From assembly GCA_027382625.1 (NCBI GenBank), contig JAJKFJ010021871.1, forward strand, positions 62,001 to 126,000: a stretch of 64,000 bases of DNA, in the 5' to 3' direction. Position 1 is the first letter of the stretch; each line of letters starts with the position of its first letter. This DNA comes from Tetmemena sp. SeJ-2015. Its lineage: Eukaryota > Ciliophora > Spirotrichea > Sporadotrichida > Oxytrichidae. Under the pieces are notes generated by a model. The model was not told the origin of the DNA. It saw only the letters and a list, made by a program, of their open reading frames with translations, and searched no databases. Positions 10,301-19,989 of the stretch are shown here, piece after piece. Made by a program: the position numbers and the translations under genes.

Positions 10301-11902
10301 CCCTGACCTTGGAGCTCCTGTGGATGCTGAGGTTGTCCATGACGACGATACTATCCAAAGGGTATTTGCAGGAGAAGCCCCTACATGAAAGAGAGAAAGT
10401 GCCCGAGGTTGTTGCTTCCTGCGAGGACGAGGCTGTGGACCAGACCTGTCTTGCTGCTGATGGCCCCAATTACAGTAGCTGAACAGCCTCTACTATTGGG
10501 TATGGCTATAGTCATGGACCGCTTTAGCCAGGCCTTCCTCATTGCCTGCCACCGATTGAACGAGGTCTCATCGATGTAGATTACCTCGCGGCCTGCATGT
10601 ATCCACCGAGTAATGTCCTTGGCAAATGCCTGCTGCTTCTCTTGAAGCTCCCGCTGCCGCTCGCCCTTGCGAATGTACGAGTAGCTGCCAGACCTGTAGA
10701 ACACCTCGTTGCGATGGAAGAGCTTGGCCAGCGTCGCCGGGCAGACCCTGGGCGCCCCGAAGCGCTCTTGATAGAAGTCTACGCGCTAGACAAGGCTCAT
10801 GTGGCCGTCTCATGGAGGTGCTTTGCAGTGGTGATAAGTGCCTCAATGTCTCGGGGGATCTTCCTCTCAGCCCCGCGATTGGATTTGCGCGATTCGTAGA
10901 TGAAGTCGTTGCGGCGCCACTTCTGGACGATCATAGCGATAGTGCTGGGCTTAATGCCTGTTATTCTGGCGACTTGGGTGTAGCTCAGGAGGATCTTATG
11001 GTCGTTGCTGAGCGTGCCATAGCGTAGCAAGATGACAAGTAACTGCTGATCGGTGGTGTGCGTGGCCCTGATTCTTAGCTTCGGCTGCCTGCTGCTCCTC
11101 AACCTGGCAATGGGACTCGGGCTGCACATGCTTTCCAGGAAGGGTATGAGGTCTTGGTCAGGGATGTGACGGGCAGGCCCCGAGATGTAGTGGAAGTGAT
11201 CACGATCTTGGAGGAACTCGGCCAGCTTCCTCTTGCGTATTTCGCTGTCATGCGTGGAGTCCATTTCCGTATTGTGCATTGCGTGCGCGATTAATTTAAT
11301 TATAGAAATGATTAACCCCTCAATTAACAAATGAATGAACTATAAGCAACCATAATCAATAGAAGGATAAGAGAACCCAGAGACTAAGGAAACCATAATG
11401 GAAAATCAAAGGAAAAAGCAAGTGGGACTCATTAAGAAGTTTTTGCTGTAATAAGACATTTTTAATTTACGCCTTTAGATTTGGAGCTCTGATATGGTGC
11501 TGCCTTTTATTGAGTGAAGAGGTATTTGATCCCTGCTCTAGAAGATTATGCAACTTAAGCTACGTACTTTGGCAAGTCTTCCTCCTTCAAACCTTGGTCC
11601 TCTACTCCTTCTTTATAGACAGATCGCTTCTTCATCATGAGTCAAATGTTCTCATTGATATAATTAACTTCAACCAGCTTCTCTTCTTTTGCGGAGTAAG
11701 AAAATTCTCAGATTATTATTTCATTCATTTTAACACTCATTATTATCTATAGGCTAATTTACTATGTGGATTGGTAAATTTGAAGGTCAAAACTCTTTTT
11801 GAGGGTCAGTAAAATGCCCTGATATACACATTTGGCTATCTATACGTTGTGAGTGTAGTGTTCACAATCCTCAAAAGGCTTAATCTGAGAGTTAAGTTTT
11901 GA
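4360..11902 (+). CDS. GWT1: GWT1/PIG-W GPI-anchor inositol acyltransferase, interrupted by a 5.55-kb insert
   Basis: Acylates the inositol ring of glucosaminyl-PI during GPI-anchor synthesis in the ER membrane. Family landmarks in order: LANLTVDYTVLILPL, FLSTYRSLIIISTAISI, FPQIYPRRFAKTEEYG, MDVGVGAVMFATGL, EHITEWGIHWNFFAT, ANREGIFSTFGYLSLSL, CSRRLCNLSYVLWQ, FNQLLFFCGANLLCGLVNL. Start ATG at 4360; TGA at 11900-11902. GT-AG introns: 5301-5331 (31 nt) and 11696-11752 (57 nt). Two TA-bounded inserts (4579-4643, 5660-5700) keep frame only when excised leaving one TA. The exon ending at 5923 joins the one starting at 11479 in phase (LLR-FGAL), so 5924-11478 lies within one intron or IES and holds the transposon. 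The 3' end is convergent with ABC copy 2, whose stop lies 19 nt away. Confidence 0.88.
4579..4643 (+). other. IES in GWT1, pointer TA
   Basis: A 65-nt insert starts with TA at 4579-4580 and is followed by TA at 4644-4645. Excision leaving one TA gives an in-frame CTG TAG CTA (Leu-Gln-Leu). Treating it as a GT-AG intron (4578-4646) shifts the frame into TGA, so a TA-type IES fits better. Confidence 0.68.
5660..5700 (+). other. IES in GWT1, pointer TA
   Basis: A 41-nt insert lies between TA at 5660-5661 and TA at 5701-5702. Excision leaving one TA gives Asp-Val-Val-Leu-Met in frame; a GT-AG intron reading loses the frame. Confidence 0.68.
5978..6067. repeat. Hairpin: inverted repeat with a TAG-triplet loop
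   Basis: Sixteen bases at 5986-6001 (AAAATCGTGAGTGTGG) are perfectly inverted at 6045-6060. The match extends outward through GGTCC/GGACC with a one-base bulge. The loop is mainly eight TAG triplets (6011-6036). It lies between the left end of the GWT1 insert and ORF1 of the transposon. Confidence 0.85.
6140..9215 (+). pseudogene. Transposon ORF1, long protein of unknown function, frameshifted
   Basis: From ATG 6140 one frame stays open for 676 codons to TGA 8168-8170 when TAA/TAG encode Gln; the standard code breaks it many times. After a one-base frame change near 8155-8165 coding continues (for example MRLDYNHSILIENMF at 8215) to TGA 8707-8709. More coding-like segments follow in shifting frames to about 9.2 kb (KSEEVQGKEESINHPLL; WKEREEEVLRQIVDKQFHIEL). 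The product would exceed 900 residues: mostly charged and helical, no signal peptide or membrane span, no domain I recognise. Hypotrich TBE transposons also carry accessory ORFs beside a transposase, so an accessory role is plausible but unproven. Patches at 8850-8930 and 9060-9230 have odd homopolymer runs that may be assembly noise. Confidence 0.6.
9354..10036 (+). pseudogene. Transposon ORF2, small charged coiled-coil protein, frame broken
   Basis: ATG 9354 opens MDTSSNATSMEQVSSFIK and runs to TGA 9495-9497. A different frame is coding-like from about 9770 to TGA 10034-10036 (LSFLNSSKQSLKLLRLQDQ, LDQRLEKEKRLMEERR, then a basic tail). Between them, 9490-9770 is rich in G and C runs and has no convincing coding frame, so either the copy is damaged or the consensus is poor there. 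The visible part predicts a highly charged alpha-helical, coiled-coil protein with a basic C-terminus. It ends about 2 nt from the convergent transposase stop. Function unknown. Confidence 0.5.
10038..11279 (-). pseudogene. IS630/Tc1-mariner superfamily DDE transposase, two frameshifts
   Basis: Cut-and-paste transposase. A helix-turn-helix region (VARITGIKPSTIAMIVQKW) is followed by the three catalytic blocks: YIDETSFNRW (first Asp), VVMDNLSIHR (second Asp) and LNPIERLWAVMKHEW (Glu). By my count 33 residues separate the second Asp from the Glu, close to the 34 of classical Tc1/mariner. Start taken at 11279 (MHNTEMDS); stop TGA at 10038-10040 once TAA is read as Gln. Frame changes near 10797 (between HLHETA and LVQRVDFYQERFG) and near 10385 (between LGHFLSFM and the SCKYPLDSIVVMDN block) break the gene. 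About 413 codons if intact, in the range of germline ciliate transposases. Confidence 0.85.
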
Positions 11903-11921
11903 TAAGTACATTTCATTGAAT

Positions 11922-14570
11922 TCATAATTAAATGTGCTTGATTCTACTTTACAAGGAAAAATATACAAAGTCTTGATTCAAATAAGTTAATTTTTTAATG
12001 TCTTCTTTGTAATTCTGGAAGAATTTAAAAGATATAAAGATTAATTATTCTGCTTGAGATGACATAATTGGGATTATTTATCTTCCGTAATCATCACTCA
12101 TCTTCTAATTTTTAGCTTAAACACATTTAATAATTTTATCTTTTGCTTGTTTTAAGTTATAGTTTATCATCTGTCTCTCAACTAATCCTTTGTATACTCC
12201 ATTTAAACTAATTAAGAGTTCATGAGTGCCTCTCTCCGCAACTTCTCCTTTGTGAATAACTATTATTTCATCTGCATTTCTTATCGTACTTAAACGATGA
12301 GCTATCACAATATCATTCAAATACTTTATATAAAAATGAGGATTGGAATTATTGAGAATTCATCATTTACGTTTTAATTTTAAAATAATGGTTTGCTCTC
12401 CATTCAACAAAAGCTCGTCTAATGCTTTTTAAACTTGGTGTTCACTCTCTTATGATAAATCAAAATATTTATTGCTAATTTTCTCTCTGCATCCAAAGCT
12501 ACAATAATTTTTAAAGGTCGACTGTAAAACGTAGATTGCTAAACTTACCACTAGTAGCTTCATCGAATATCAAGACTTTAGGTTTTCTAATAAGTGCCCT
12601 TGCAATAGCTATTCTCTACTTTTGTCCACCTGAAAGTTGGAGACCTCTCTCTCCTACTGTGGTGTCGAATCCATCTGGGAATTAATCCCTATCTTGTACA
12701 AAGTCTAAAGCATTTGCTTGTTTACAAGCCATTTCTATGTCTTATTAAGAAAGGTCAGAAGATTCCAGTCCATAGATAATGTTCTCTCTAATGCTTCCAG
12801 AGAAGAGAACTGGCTCTTGTGAAACTATAGCAACTTGCTAATGGTACCATTTTGGATCCAGAGTTTTAATATCCCTTCCATCAAATTTAATAGAGCCCAT
12901 GTCTGTAATTAAAATTACTTATGCAAATTATTTTGATAAATCTGGGTCGTAGAATCTCTCAATTAGCTGGATGATGCTTGACTTTCCACTTCCACTTGAT
13001 AAATTAAAATGATAACATGATCCCACAAATGCGACTACTTTATTCTTCTTGACTTCAATATCGATGCCTTTCAATGCTTTAACATCTATATTTGGGTTAT
13101 TAGCTTCTCTAATTGTTTTATACCTTTCTTTGAGGGATAACTGAATTGCACATTCTGCAGAGATATTTCTCCATTAACATCGCTAGTTGGCTTCTCTCCA
13201 CCTCGTGCATTAATTTTGGGCACATAGTCTATATACTCTACTATTTTTTTAGAAGCTCCTACCACCTACAGTAAATTTAAAAATTGGAGTCTTAAAATTA
13301 AAATATCTTACCATCATAACTGAGCCTATCACCTCCGATAAACTGATTATAAAAGGGGAATATAAATGATAAAGGAACATATACAAATAGTCTTTCAATT
13401 ATATTTTATATAAATTTATATTTGAGAAATTAAAGATAAAAGATTCCAAACATATTAATTCATATTCTCATTTTAGAATTAAAAAGTATATATAATCAAT
13501 TATGCTCAATTAAAAATTAATAATAACACTAATAAAATCCTTCGTTTATCTCGTTTTAAATTTGATGTAATTAATTTGAATGATGAAGTGCTGAACAATT
13601 TGATACATGTAAAAGACAAATATGGTGATTTCACCCACTGTTATATCCCCTGCTTTATGTAGGTAAGCACCATATACGACTATCACAGCCATCGAACTAT
13701 ACATGAAGAAACTGGATATCAGATAGTAAAGCCCAAACCAAATCGCTTTCTTCATCCCCAAATCATACAATTTTTTATTGCCGTCTCTATATCTTTAGAT
13801 TTCATAATCCTCTGTCGCAAAAGCTACAACAATATTCAGCTTTATTATACTCACATCATATCATACTTACCTTTTACAGTTCTTATGTTTGAAAAAGACT
13901 CTTAAGAGAGAATTGTGATTTGCGAATTCACATCTAATATCTTTGTCTGTATCGACTTAATAATAATTTTCTTAATTAAATGCTGTCTTCATTAAATCTA
14001 ATCTTATTGAATGATTTGTTCATGCACTCTCCATAGATGAATGAGAATATGAAAACTGGAAGGATTGAGCAAATAGTGGCAAGAGTGAGCTGCCAAGATA
14101 CCACGAACAAAAACACAAAAGCTATGGTGATGTAAATGAGGGAGTTAAGTAGGTTAGAGAAGTCATTTGAAAGACCCTCCTAGATGTAGAACGTGTCAGT
14201 GCTCATTCTGCTGACTAACTCATCATAAAGCCATTAGATTATGCTTACTTAGATCACCTGAGGTCTTGGAATCAAAGAACTCGATATCTTTATAGAGTAG
14301 ACTCTGATTTAATACTACTGCAAACAATTAAGAAATTAAAATGATAGAGATCATTTCTCAAGTTAAGGGCGATTCCCTCATTTATTCTCTAGAAGAACAT
14401 TCCTCATCTATAATTATTTAATTTAAAATAAATAAATTCCTATAAATATACCCACTTTTTTCAATTAAAATTTCAAAGATAATAGAGTAAATAATAAGCT
14501 GCCATAAGAATGGTTTTGCGAAGGTAACAATCTGGTTAGGCAACTTATAAGAAAAATTAGCCTGAGGAAA
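11922..14570 (-). CDS. ABC half-transporter, ABCB/TAP type (copy 2)
   Basis: Paralogue of the copy at 0.8-3.4 kb with the same domain order. Motifs: [33 protein letters not shown], a membrane block ending [13 protein letters not shown], signature LSGGQKQR, Walker B with FDEATSALDAESEHQ and H-loop [11 protein letters not shown]. Walker A is split by a 21-nt IES (13001-13021) and becomes GSSGSGKSS only after removal. Other pointer-flanked inserts: 12313-12387, 12451-12488, 12906-12944, 14309-14345. In the ciliate code the C-terminus runs past TAA at 12117 to TGA at 11922-11924, giving a longer tail than copy 1. The N-terminal start could not be fixed; coding is recognisable up to about 14.57 kb ([18 protein letters not shown]). 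Confidence 0.82.
12313..12387 (-). other. IES in ABC copy 2, pointer TATT
   Basis: A 75-nt insert lies between AATA at 12309-12312 and AATA at 12384-12387 (TATT in gene direction). Removal restores [14 protein letters not shown] across the H-loop. Confidence 0.75.
12451..12488 (-). other. IES in ABC copy 2, pointer AGAGAG
   Basis: A 38-nt insert lies between CTCTCT at 12445-12450 and CTCTCT at 12483-12488. Removal joins ALDAE to SEHQVQKAL in frame, matching copy 1 ([14 protein letters not shown]). Confidence 0.8.
12906..12944 (-). other. IES in ABC copy 2, pointer CAGA
   Basis: A 39-nt insert between TCTG at 12902-12905 and TCTG at 12941-12944. Removal joins RFYDP to [15 protein letters not shown] in frame. 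Confidence 0.68.
13001..13021 (-). other. IES splitting Walker A of ABC copy 2, pointer ATCA
   Basis: A 21-nt insert between TGAT at 12997-13000 and TGAT at 13018-13021. Left in place it adds seven residues inside the P-loop; removed, the P-loop reads [10 protein letters not shown] third TGAT inside (13010-13013) makes the exact cut ambiguous. Confidence 0.75.
14309..14345 (-). other. IES in ABC copy 2, pointer ATCA
   Basis: A 37-nt insert between TGAT at 14305-14308 and TGAT at 14342-14345. Removal joins LNLRNDLY to [11 protein letters not shown] in frame, matching copy 1. Confidence 0.75.
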
Positions 14571-14779
14571 GAGTTATTTGAGCAAATAAAATTTTAAAAA
14601 TGTGATGTGATCTAAGTAAACATCTTTCTCATTATCAGAAATTTTAGTTTTCATACAATTCATTTTTTAGGCAAGAGTTTTAATTACTTAAAGGAGCATT
14701 ATAAAATTTATTTTGCTCAATTAGGTAGGGAAAGACTCCTGTATAGTTTCTCACTACTTTCCTTATTCTGCTTCTAATT

Positions 14780-15570
14780 AATTAAAAGAAATTTCTATAA
14801 TTATTTTCCTTTTTGCTTAGAAAAAAAAGTTATTTTATTTCTCCTTAGCTCTAAGTTAGTGCAAACTTTCGCATTTATAAAGCAATATATAAATTCCTCT
14901 GAAACACAGGGCTAAAGCACCAAGCTAAAATTTGTTATATCTTAATTGTTTCTTACTGCAATTGCCCCCATGAGCATCTAACACAAATATGCTATATTTT
15001 CATAGTTTTCTTTTGCAATTTCGTCAATCAGCAATCCAATCAATTTTATAATAAAGAAACATAAAATGATTTTATAATAGTTATTAAAAAATATAATGTG
15101 CACATTTTCCATATTCAATAATTTAAGCAAATTTAGAGAAAAATTTGTCTATAATGTTGAAGTAGATTAATTTTTACAACAATTCGCAAAACTAAATTCT
15201 TGAATGTTTTACATAAAGCAATTTAAATTAACTTAATCCTGCTTGTAGTTAATTTTTTAAAGATAAACATTCTTTCTTTTTACTTCATTAAAGTTTTCGT
15301 TTTATTATATATTTCCAATGAAGATTGGTATTGTGAAAAGGAGAGCATTAGAGATTATAAGAAAGAGAGAAGAGAGTAAGAAATACTTAGCCTCCATTCT
15401 TATATACTTCATAAAACTCCAGAGAGTGTTTTTCTTTTTTTATGGTTTACTGCTTCCCTCCTTATTTTAAGTTTCCAGTCTCTCTTTTCCATGTTAATGA
15501 TCTTTATTCACTAGTTAAATAAAAATCTTATTAAGCCTAAATTTAAATTCTTTATTAGTTCTATGCCTCC
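14780..15570 (-). pseudogene. Partial third ABC transporter copy (N-terminal part only)
   Basis: Minus-strand reading gives a region matching the start of ABC copy 1: LWSFMKYIRMEAKYFLLSS, then IGLLIDEIAKENYENIAYL (copy 1: [19 protein letters not shown]), then a GT-AG intron, then LGALALCFRGIYILLYKCES, aligning with [19 protein letters not shown]. After about 14.8 kb the similarity ends and the next sequence is copy 2's own second membrane segment. It has no ATPase domain here, so it is either a relic of a tandem duplication or a coding segment whose continuation lies elsewhere. Start and internal junctions were not resolved. Confidence 0.6.
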
Positions 15571-16548
15571 TCTTTGCAACAAATTATTTAGAAGTATGAT
15601 CTTACAAATCTCCATTAAATTAAAAATAAACAGACTTTACATTGCTAGGGCCTATTTCTTCATCATCAAGCTGCTTTCTATTAAGATAAAGTTATAGAGG
15701 TGTAACTTTCTTACAGTAGGTTTTATCTTAAGTCTTGGTTGCTCTGTTTATCATGTTTTTGGTTCTACATCTTTTGATTGTGTTTTAAATTAGTATAGAC
15801 GTTTTTAAGTTTTAAATCAGCACCTTCCCTCCTGTTTATTATAATAAATAGTTGGTTTTCATCACTAAATTTCATGTAATTTATTTTTCGTAGCTACTAT
15901 TTTAGTGCTAGTCTCCTTTTATAAAAGAGGATTATAATTCAAATGCATCTTTATATATGATAAATAAGATTTTTTTAGAAAAAAAGCTTATTGTTTTTAA
16001 ATCTATTCATTTCATTTTTTTAAGCTCAATATTAATTTTAAAAAAATTTTTTTAAAAAAATTTTTTTTTGCAAAATTTTTTCTTATTCCATCTAAATTTT
16101 TTAAAATTTAATTTAATGTTTTTTTTTTACCCAATTTTAAAAAGGAGGAAAAACCAAAAATAGCTTTTAAAATGCTAATTAATAGTTTGATATAACAGAG
16201 TAAATAAGATTAAGATATTTAAAAAATTAAGAATTGAGCTTAGGCGTAATTGGGTGAGTAGTTTCATTGGAATCTGATGAGATTTGGAAATTCTGAAACC
16301 ACTGTTCCTCAATCATAAAATCTTTATTCGCTCAAGCCTAGCATTTTTACAGTTTAAATTCTGAGCCATCCAAATGAAATTATATAATTCATTTCTAAAT
16401 TTAAAATTTTTTTATGATACACATACTAAAGAGACTGATTTAAACTTCTTTATTTTTAAAGACAACAAAGAGTACAAAGTTTTGGTAAAATTTTTTATTA
16501 AGTCGACAATTTTTTTATCTATACAATCTACTAAGGAATAAAATTCTT
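15571..16548. other. AT-rich region without a supported gene
   Basis: Very low GC; long A and T runs, including alternating A7/T7 blocks around 16040-16075 that could fold as hairpins. No coding frame with recognisable composition was found. Confidence 0.6.
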
Positions 16549-16815
16549 TCAAAATAAAAACAAGATAAATTCTTTATATAATTATTTTTTAGCAAAAGAC
16601 TTGCCAAAAGATATTTTGCTTTTCAAATTGTTATCATTATTTTATGTAAATATTTAAATTTAGATTATTAGATAAAAATTTGAGCCACAAATTTCTTGAA
16701 CTAAAATGCAGTCTGTTTGATATAATTCCTTCTCGTTGTTGAACTTGTCCATCCTTAGTACAGGAACTTTGACAACTCCATTAGGAGCTGAGCCACGAAT
16801 TTGAGCTTCTATCAT
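16549..16815 (-). CDS. Small ORF or isolated coding segment, unknown
   Basis: An 88-codon frame (TAA/TAG as Gln) starts MIEAQIRGSAPNGVVKVPVL and runs to TGA at 16549-16551. The first 50 residues (to QTDCILVQEICGSNFYLII) have balanced composition and stand out from the surrounding AT-rich DNA; the rest is Lys/Asn-rich like noncoding sequence. It may be a single exon or displaced segment of a gene whose other parts lie outside the window. No family recognised. Confidence 0.35.
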
Positions 16816-17911
16816 TTATTGTAAATAAAATGATTAAAGAAACAATAAATAAGCAATAAAATAATAATTCTCCTTTTTTAAGGAAACATTAAGTAATTTA
16901 ATTAATTTTTAAGTATAATAAATAACTAAATTGATTTATGGAGTATAGTTAAATATGAATTCTATTGTAATCATAGAATTCCATTATTTTTAAACATAAA
17001 AACTAAATAAATTAAATAAACCAATATATAAATAAAAGTTTAGCTTTGCCTGAGGGTGTTGATGTACCGTTGCCCATCTGTTAGAAAATTGGAGTGGAGA
17101 GTTTTATTAATTTATTATAATTTGCTATAGTTCATCTCTATAAATTAACAGCCAAGCCAATCAACAATCCAAATTAATCTCTGATAAAACTTTAGATTCT
17201 GAGAATTCATGCCACAGATGGAAAAGTGAAAATTCAATTCATATTTTAACAAGGTAATACAAGTAGGCGACATCTTATAACTAAGAAGAAGAAGTAGGAG
17301 GAAGTTTTTTTTAAAAGAAAAAAGAAATTTGTTAAAACATGAAAAAAGACACTCATTTTGGCTCGAGGAAAATATAATAAGTTATACTTCCTCATTTTCA
17401 AACAAGTGCCCTTTTCTCATCATATTTCACATCATAAAATATTAAAAAGGAACTGGTAATATATTTTAAATGCAATTTTTAGAAATAGCAAATATGTTCA
17501 AGGTCTCAAATAAAATACTAAAGCAAGTAGCTGATTACATTTTAGACAAAAATAAATATCTGGAGAGACAAATTAATCTCGAAGTCTTTATTAAATAAAA
17601 AAAAATTATTTTTCCATTTCTTAAATTAATTTTTTTATTTAAAATTTAAGTTCTACTTTATATTTGAAATTCATAAAATTATAGAAATATTTTAAGATTT
17701 TAAGAATTAGTGTTATTATTTTCCAAACTTATGTTAAATTTAAATGTTAGACCATCAACAACATTCTAAATTTTAGAAAATATTTAAATAAAAAGCTTAT
17801 TTTTCAAAAAATATAAACTTGCCGAAACAAAAATGTGTGAATATTGAACAAGTGTTATAAATTGCTATTTATTTTTACAAAAATATATTAATTAAAAACA
17901 AAAAGAGAGAG
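16816..17911. other. AT-rich region without a supported gene
   Basis: No frame with convincing composition; mostly A/T runs and short repeats. Confidence 0.55.
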
Positions 17912-18545
17912 ATGAATTCCTAAGATAGACAGAGACTATTGAATAACTACCTTAACCCTCACTACATGAACTTGATAAAAGGCGCGCTCTAAAAAGCCAA
18001 TCTGCACGAAGTAATAAAGTCCAAAGCAAACCTTGAAGGCCTGGATAAAATCCTAGATGAGCACCTCTTAAACCTAAACCTAGATCAGTTCAGCTAGGGA
18101 GAGTAGTGTGGCCCTGACAAGGTCCATTTTGTCAAATCCATTCAATCTCAACCCTGGAAGCAAATCTATCATCAATGTATACATCCATAGTCAAAAACCA
18201 GAGTAGTCCATTCCTATTAGGCAAGAGCCTATTCCTATAAGACAGGACCCCATTCCTATTAGACAAGAGCCCAATCCTATCAGACAGGAGCCCATTCCTA
18301 TGATACAGGAGCTCATTCCTATTAGGCAATAGTCCCTTCCAATTAGACGGGGGCCATATTTCGATGAATATTGGGTGGATGATTAATCAACAAATGCCTC
18401 CAGTTAGAATCCTGATGAAGATTATGACAATTATAGTTTTGTGGACCTAATTAATTTAACTAAAAGTTTATTAAACAATATATTATTATTATTTGGATGG
18501 CCTTAATAGGAAAATTTAATTTTACATTATTTAAGATATGCTTGA
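17912..18545 (+). CDS. Unknown protein with a heptapeptide repeat
   Basis: ATG 17912 opens MNSQDRQRLLNNYLNPHYMN and is coding-like to about 18130. The frame then changes by one base, and FNLNPGSKSIINVYIHSQK leads into seven copies of a 7-residue repeat (consensus PIPIRQE). An acidic tail follows (FDEYWVDDQSTNASSQ) and TGA at 18543-18545. The frame change probably marks an unrecognised IES near 18110-18140 or a consensus error. Pro/Ile/Arg/Gln repeats suggest an extended, disordered linker. No family recognised. It lies just before the scrambled transporter locus and is transcribed toward it. Confidence 0.5.
18195..18350 (+). repeat. 21-bp tandem repeat encoding PIPIRQE
   Basis: About seven imperfect copies of a 21-bp unit (consensus CCCATTCCTATTAGACAGGAG). 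Substitutions keep the reading frame; copies vary at third positions and by single residues (PNPIRQE, PIPMIQE). Confidence 0.85.
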
Positions 18546-18894
18546 TTGCTGAGTTATTCTATCTTGTCAAGGACATCAACTAACTTATAAATTCATCTGA
18601 GGTTAACGTATTGATTTAATAGCTGCTATATTTAAAAATACCTAGGAAAGGCTCTTTCTGAGATGTTTATTTAAAACAGATTTGAAGTAGGAGGAGGTAG
18701 CTTGCTAGCTAATATAAAAATAGAATAAAATTAAGCTAAGACTACCGATTTAGAGGAGAGTTACACATTTAAAACATAGCCAAATATTTTGCTTTTTTAG
18801 ATAGGAACTTGAGAAGCTCTTAATTTAATAAATTAAAAATATTGCAGATATAAGCCAGTAGAATGATAATTTAGTTTTTTTCCAGTACCTTACA

Positions 18895-19206
18895 ACTGAG
18901 CAAGCAAGAATAGTAAAGCCCGACAATGAAATAGCATTCTTAGTCTGGAAAGTAAAAAATGTCATGCAGATAGGTATCACGACACCTCCACCTCCAATTC
19001 CTGCCACTGTCGCCATCATCATAATCAATCCGAGCACAACCAACCCCACCAATTCAAGTCCCAGCAAAGGAAAGATTCCCTTGTGCTTTGCAGTATCCCT
19101 CAGTTTCCCCATCAGGGATTTCACATACATAGCTTGGATAATCTGAGCACTAGTCATCTTCCTTGCAATGTTTCTCGAGGTATACAGATGAATTGTCTTC
19201 ATTCAT
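18895..19206 (-). CDS. TauE/SafE-family transporter, N-terminal segment (scrambled gene, piece 1)
   Basis: First piece of a membrane anion-transporter-like protein. Reads MNEDNSSVYLEK, a Cys-rich extracellular stretch (CSDYPSYVCEI...YCK), then the first membrane block with the family's glycine-rich motif ATVAGIGGGGVVIPI and ends SGFTILACSVVRY. The Cys-rich part and the membrane part differ by one base in an A run near 19092. Coding-like sequence may continue upstream to about 19.6 kb. The piece ends at pointer GTAAGGTAC (18895-18903, minus strand), whose partner is at 22301-22309. Downstream of the pointer the sequence is noncoding. Confidence 0.8.
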
Positions 19207-19989
19207 TATTTTTAAATATAGTTTAAACTTCATCCTAGTCAAGATCCAAATTAAATAAATAAAGAAGATCTAACTCAGTAGACCTTACTTCTTCCTAATT
19301 TTCATCCAACCCTTTGAACTGGAATGCTTTCAAAGGATCGGAAGTAGTAGCATCTTAATCATTTGTAAATCAAAGATTAACTTTGAAATAAATAGATATT
19401 TGAAATAGGTGCTAATTGCGAGTGTGAGGTTTCTTCTTGAGTTGTATTTATAGTTGTGGACTCAAGCTAATTGTCAGCCTTAGGTTTTTAATTATTTTAA
19501 AAAAGGCTGGTTTCACTGAATGAGTCAGTGACTCCCTCCAATTATTATTCTGATTTAGATCCAATTAGTTCCAGTTTTTCATTATAGACGCTTTCCTTAC
19601 CCCTATTGCCATTCAGATTTTATTAGTTATCGACTTCTTCTTCTGCATACTGCTATTGTTACAAATAGAATAATCAAAAGTAATTATTCTTCTCAATTCA
19701 TGATTGATTCTAAAATTAATTTTGGGAATAGACATTCCCTGAAGATGTTTGAGTTCCAATAAATCTAAAGAATTATTGCTTTATTGTAAATTACCTTAAA
19801 GAGCTCAGTACCACAAAAATAAAGAATAGAAATCGTATGATGTTTTAATCCTTCATGATCTCCTTTAAATCAAATTAATTCTTTTTTATTTACAAATTTA
19901 CAGAGATTATATTCCATTAAATATCTGTGAAATATAGAATATTTAACTGCTCATCTGAAAATAAGATAAATATTTATAGTTTATTTACA

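Larger units (their letters stand above)
5924..11478. mobile_element. 5.55-kb insert in GWT1 carrying a decayed three-ORF IS630/Tc1-type transposon
   Basis: The insert begins at a GT after exon codon AG and ends TTTAG before ATTTGG, so it can be read as a giant intron or as an IES with an AG pointer. Its core (about 6.1-11.3 kb) is clearly richer in GC than the flanking DNA. It contains ORF1 (plus), ORF2 (plus) and a DDE transposase (minus) converging on ORF2. Sequence just outside ORF1 and just outside the transposase start is similar and inverted (TTAATTTAATCGC at 6122 region; TTAAATTAATCGC on the other strand near 11290), possibly subterminal repeats. Exact ends, terminal repeats and target duplication were not found. 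All three frames carry frameshifts, so the copy is probably dead. Confidence 0.72.

Noticed and set aside
16040..16075. A7/T7 alternating blocks as a replication origin or terminator
   Set aside because: Simple low-complexity AT sequence; no supporting context.
18132..18329. Minus-strand ORF with RNGLLS repeats
   Set aside because: Antisense of the PIPIRQE tandem repeat; the plus strand has a longer frame with flanking coding-like sequence.
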